A stretch of 6,873 nt of DNA, from NCBI GenBank assembly GCA_022566235.1, contig JADFJI010000119.1, positions 1 to 6,873 on the forward strand, given 5' to 3'. Each line of letters begins with the position of its first letter. Position 1 is the first letter of the stretch. Made by a program: the position numbers and the translations under genes. The DNA is from Chloroflexota bacterium. GTDB lineage: Bacteria > Chloroflexota > Dehalococcoidia > Plut-88900. Positions 4,925 through 6,873 of the stretch are shown piece after piece. The notes under the pieces were generated by a model. It was not told the origin of the DNA. It was given only the letters and a program-made list of their open reading frames with translations, and did not search any database.

Positions 4925-5320
4925 ATGGAGATGGACATGGACATGCAGGAGTATCGAGACCTCGTCATCGACGAGCTTGGACTGAAAGAGCTACCCCCTT
5001 CGACCTCTTCCGAAATCGCCAGGTCCCGCAATCGGAACCCTGCTAGCGGGACGGGCAGGGAGACCCTACCCGAGTACACCCAGTATCGAGACGAAGGGTG
5101 TGACATCTCCCCGACCTGCCTGCGTTGCCCCCTGCCCCAGTGCCGCTACGACGATCCGGGCTGGCTGCGCAGGGAGACCAAGTCCCGCCGAGACCGGGAG
5201 GTGTTGCAGATACACGAGGCCGAGGGCCTGGGGCCGACGGACCTGGCCCGGAGGTTCGGCCTCAGCCGCCGCACCATACATCGTATTTTGAGGGAGCATC
5301 GAAGAACCGGGTCGACATGA
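4925..5320 (+). CDS. Cys-cluster and helix-turn-helix protein between terminase and portal
   Basis: A 131-aa protein. The middle holds a compact cysteine cluster, GCDISPTCLRCPLPQCRYDD (58-77), with Cys at 59, 65, 68 and 73 (C-x5-C-x2-C-x4-C), a likely zinc or Fe-S site. It is followed by a resolvase/Hin-type helix-turn-helix, GLGPTDLARRFGLSRRTIHR (101-120), with basic flanks, so DNA binding is likely. The 'CxLxCPLPxCRYD' pattern recalls uncharacterised proteins near terminase/portal genes in Chloroflexota, from memory. Four in-frame ATGs lie at 4925, 4931, 4937 and 4943, plus TTG at 4904. ATG 4925 has AGG six bases upstream and ATG 4937 has GGAG six bases upstream, so the exact start is open. 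Small terminase subunits carry HTH DNA-binding domains, so it may be one, or a transcription regulator of the block. Confidence 0.8.
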   Translation: MEMDMDMQEYRDLVIDELGLKELPPSTSSEIARSRNRNPASGTGRETLPEYTQYRDEGCDISPTCLRCPLPQCRYDDPGWLRRETKSRRDREVLQIHEAEGLGPTDLARRFGLSRRTIHRILREHRRTGST

Positions 5321-5345
5321 AATTGGCATCGAACTGGAGGAGCAG

Positions 5346-6692
5346 ATGGACAACCTGACGTTGCCGCAGCAGATAGAGCGGATGGACCTGGACCGGCTGA
5401 GGGCCTACTCGGAGAACCTGGACTTCTACAACGGGGCCCAGTGGCCCGGGAGGTCGCGACGAGGAGAGAGACGCCTCACCTTCAACTACTCAAGGGCCTT
5501 TATCGACAAGGTCACTTCCTACCTCATGGTCGATACGGGCTTCTCCATCGAGCCGTGGGACGGCTCACCCGAGGCTTCGGAGAGGGCCAAAGAGGTCGAG
5601 AACACCCTCCTTGAGGTCTACGAGGCCAACAACCTCCAGCAGCTGGACTTCGATACGGAGCTGGACACTTCCATACTGGGGGACGGGGCCTACAAGGTGA
5701 CTTGGGACGCCGAGGAGCAGAGGGTCAGGGTCTCGGCCCCCGATGTCCAGGGGATCTACGTATGGTGGGTGGGCGACGACGTGACCCAGGTGCGGAGGGT
5801 CGCCAGCAGGTACAAGCTCTCTGCCGAGGAGGTAGAGCTGCTATACGGCATCAAGGTCCCCGGGCCCGGTCTCAACGGCCGGCGTAGTGAATCGACGGTG
5901 GTAGAGGTCTGGACCACCGGTTCCCTGGAGATATGGATCGACAACGCCCTCCATCAACAGCGGCCCAATCCCTACGGCTTCATACCCTTCCTCATCTTCC
6001 CCAACATCAGGGAGCCCAAAAAGTTCTGGGGCATATCGGACATTCCCGCCATCATTGAGCCGGCTCGAGAGCTGAACCGGGCCTTCTCCCAGCTCTCGAT
6101 GATACTCGAGCTGTCGGGCAACCCGATCGCCGTACTGGAGAACGTGGAGGATGCCCAGGACATCGCCGTTGAGCCCGGTGCCGTGTGGGAGCTACCGGAT
6201 CGGGCTCGGGCCTACCTGCTGGACCTGCTCCAAGGCGGCGGAGTCAAGCTCCACACCGATTTCATCAACCTGGTGTACAGGGCCCTCCACGACCTCTCGG
6301 AGTCGCCTCGCACCAGTTTCGGGGACAACCGCCAGGGCCTTTCGGGCGTGGCCCTGGAGATGGAGTTGAATCCTTTGATCCAAAAGATCCGAAGGAAGCG
6401 GTTGATCCGCACCGCCGTCTACCGGCATCGTATCCAGATGATTCTAAAGATACTGGTGCGGAAGCAGGGTCGGGCCCTGGGCCCGGTGCGAACCCGGATA
6501 GTCTGGGGTCCGATTCTGCCCCAGGACCGGAGCCGGCTGATACAGGACGAGGAGGTGCTGGTGAGGACCGGCATCCACAGCAGGCGGAGGGCCATGGAGA
6601 ACCTGGGCATCCCGGACCCCGACGGTGAGCTGGCCCGACTGAAGCAGGAAGCTATCAATGGAACTGAACCGAGGAGTCCGTCACCCGTCTAG
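5346..6692 (+). CDS. Phage portal protein (SPP1 gp6-like)
   Basis: A 448-aa protein with GGAGG five to nine bases before ATG 5346. Family-typical stretches are seen in order: LDFYNGAQW (25-33), NYSRAFIDKVTSYLM (47-61), NPYGFIPFLIFPNIREP (208-224), WGISDIPAIIEPARELNRAF (228-247), then SGVALEMELNPLIQKIRRKR (333-352) and GIPDPDGELARLKQE (421-435). The family forms a dodecameric ring at one capsid vertex through which the terminase pumps DNA. SPP1 gp6 is about 500 aa, so this one is slightly short, mainly in the C-terminal tail. No stop or frameshift interrupts it. In most phages a protease/scaffold and the major capsid gene follow directly; here the block ends and a minus-strand gene comes next. 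Confidence 0.93.
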   Translation: MDNLTLPQQIERMDLDRLRAYSENLDFYNGAQWPGRSRRGERRLTFNYSRAFIDKVTSYLMVDTGFSIEPWDGSPEASERAKEVENTLLEVYEANNLQQLDFDTELDTSILGDGAYKVTWDAEEQRVRVSAPDVQGIYVWWVGDDVTQVRRVASRYKLSAEEVELLYGIKVPGPGLNGRRSESTVVEVWTTGSLEIWIDNALHQQRPNPYGFIPFLIFPNIREPKKFWGISDIPAIIEPARELNRAFSQLSMILELSGNPIAVLENVEDAQDIAVEPGAVWELPDRARAYLLDLLQGGGVKLHTDFINLVYRALHDLSESPRTSFGDNRQGLSGVALEMELNPLIQKIRRKRLIRTAVYRHRIQMILKILVRKQGRALGPVRTRIVWGPILPQDRSRLIQDEEVLVRTGIHSRRRAMENLGIPDPDGELARLKQEAINGTEPRSPSPV

Positions 6693-6730
6693 CGCCAGGG
6701 ACCGTGCCCCAGGGTTAATGACACCGGCCC

Positions 6731-6789
6731 AGACCCTTCGCCCCGGCTTTGTCCTGATACTCGGGACTTGGTTAAGGCTCAGGGTGACA
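6731..6789. repeat. Compound palindrome, right copy of the dispersed element
   Basis: The core GTCCTGATACTCGGGAC (6751-6767) is the reverse complement of the palindrome at 1345-1361 with a single base change, and still folds with one G-U pair. It is framed by AGACCCTTCGC (6731-6741) and GCTCAGGGTGACA (6777-6789), which pair imperfectly. Read on the minus strand, the frame is TGTCACCCTGAGC ... GCGAAGGGTCT, which looks like the two halves of a CCCTGAGC/GAAGGGTCT intergenic repeat that I recall from Dehalococcoidia-type genomes. It lies between the portal gene and a convergent gene and could stop transcription from both sides. Confidence 0.6.
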
Positions 6790-6807
6790 GAAAAACTGCG
6801 GGCGCGG

Positions 6808-6873
6808 TTAGCTCAAGGCCCGGCGCCTGCGGAGAGTGATGTAGGCCGTGGCCGCGGCCAGCACGCCGAGGAA
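6808..6873 (-). CDS. C-terminal end of a minus-strand gene, membrane helix plus Arg tail
   Basis: Reading leftward from the window edge, 21 codons end at TAA (6810-6808): FLGVLAAATAYITLRRRRAL then S. A short hydrophobic helix followed by RRRR is typical of a protein whose last membrane helix stops at the cytoplasmic face, as in C-terminal sorting or anchor signals or the end of a transporter. Nothing more can be said from so few residues. A competing plus-strand frame (6658 to the edge) covers the same bases, so this call is tentative. Confidence 0.4.
   Translation of the reverse strand, partial: FLGVLAAATAYITLRRRRALS

Noticed and set aside
6185..6628. Plus-strand frame inside the portal gene, rich in Gly/Pro/Arg
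   Set aside because: Out-of-frame reading of GC-rich portal codons with no Shine-Dalgarno and no family resemblance.
6658..6873. Plus-strand frame overlapping the portal end and open to the window edge, with AGGAAG six bases before ATG 6658
   Set aside because: It passes straight through the dispersed palindrome and has no recognisable motif (Arg/Pro/Gly rich). A minus-strand gene end fits the last 66 bases better. Kept as a possibility because its ribosome site is fair.
1..6873. CRISPR array, tRNA, rRNA, riboswitch, or defence/toxin-antitoxin system
   Set aside because: No regularly spaced repeats, cloverleaf-like segments, or recognisable effector proteins were seen on either strand.

Overview
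The window reads as a piece of a high-GC bacterial chromosome carrying a small phage-derived packaging cassette. The gene content and protein style (a HIT protein next to a YqeK-like HD hydrolase, and a terminase/portal block containing a Cys-cluster HTH protein) remind me of Chloroflexota, especially Dehalococcoidia/SAR202-like or subsurface lineages. That placement is from memory of the families, not from a search. It is complicated by the left edge, where an ECF sigma factor of a type best known from Planctomycetes, Acidobacteria and Verrucomicrobia sits beside an AT-rich orphan gene.

Layout. (1) 1-840: the N-terminal part of an ECF sigma factor on the minus strand, then a divergent AT-rich gene with a helix-hairpin-helix-like motif. 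Only 22 bp separate the two start codons. (2) 929-2005: a HIT-family nucleotide hydrolase and a YqeK-type HD hydrolase, both on the plus strand, separated by 147 bp that hold two hairpins, one of them a nested palindrome. (3) 2017-2454: msrB on the minus strand, convergent with the HD gene. (4) 2455-2703: a control region with a strong sigma70-type promoter (TTGACA, 17 bp, TACTAT) facing right and a near-perfect 16-bp dyad filling its spacer. (5) 2704-6692: six tightly packed plus-strand genes: a 59-aa unknown protein, a 121-aa helical protein, a 76-aa coiled-coil plus membrane-helix protein, the large terminase, a Cys-cluster/HTH protein, and the portal protein. (6) 6693-6873: an intergenic region with a second copy of the palindrome seen at 1345, then the C-terminal end of a minus-strand gene ending in a membrane helix and RRRR.

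Working together. HIT and YqeK proteins both act on nucleoside-phosphate or dinucleoside-polyphosphate substrates, and MsrB repairs oxidised methionine, so the chromosomal part has a stress or nucleotide-housekeeping flavour. The six-gene block has the DNA-packaging motor (terminase) and its docking ring (portal) but no capsid, protease, tail, integrase or lysis enzyme. Its genes are intact, have good Shine-Dalgarno sites and overlap in an operon-like way, behind one operator-controlled promoter. It may be a decayed prophage caught early, or a retained packaging module. No tRNA, rRNA, CRISPR array or insertion sequence was seen, and no gene-free stretch exceeds 300 bases (the longest is 249).
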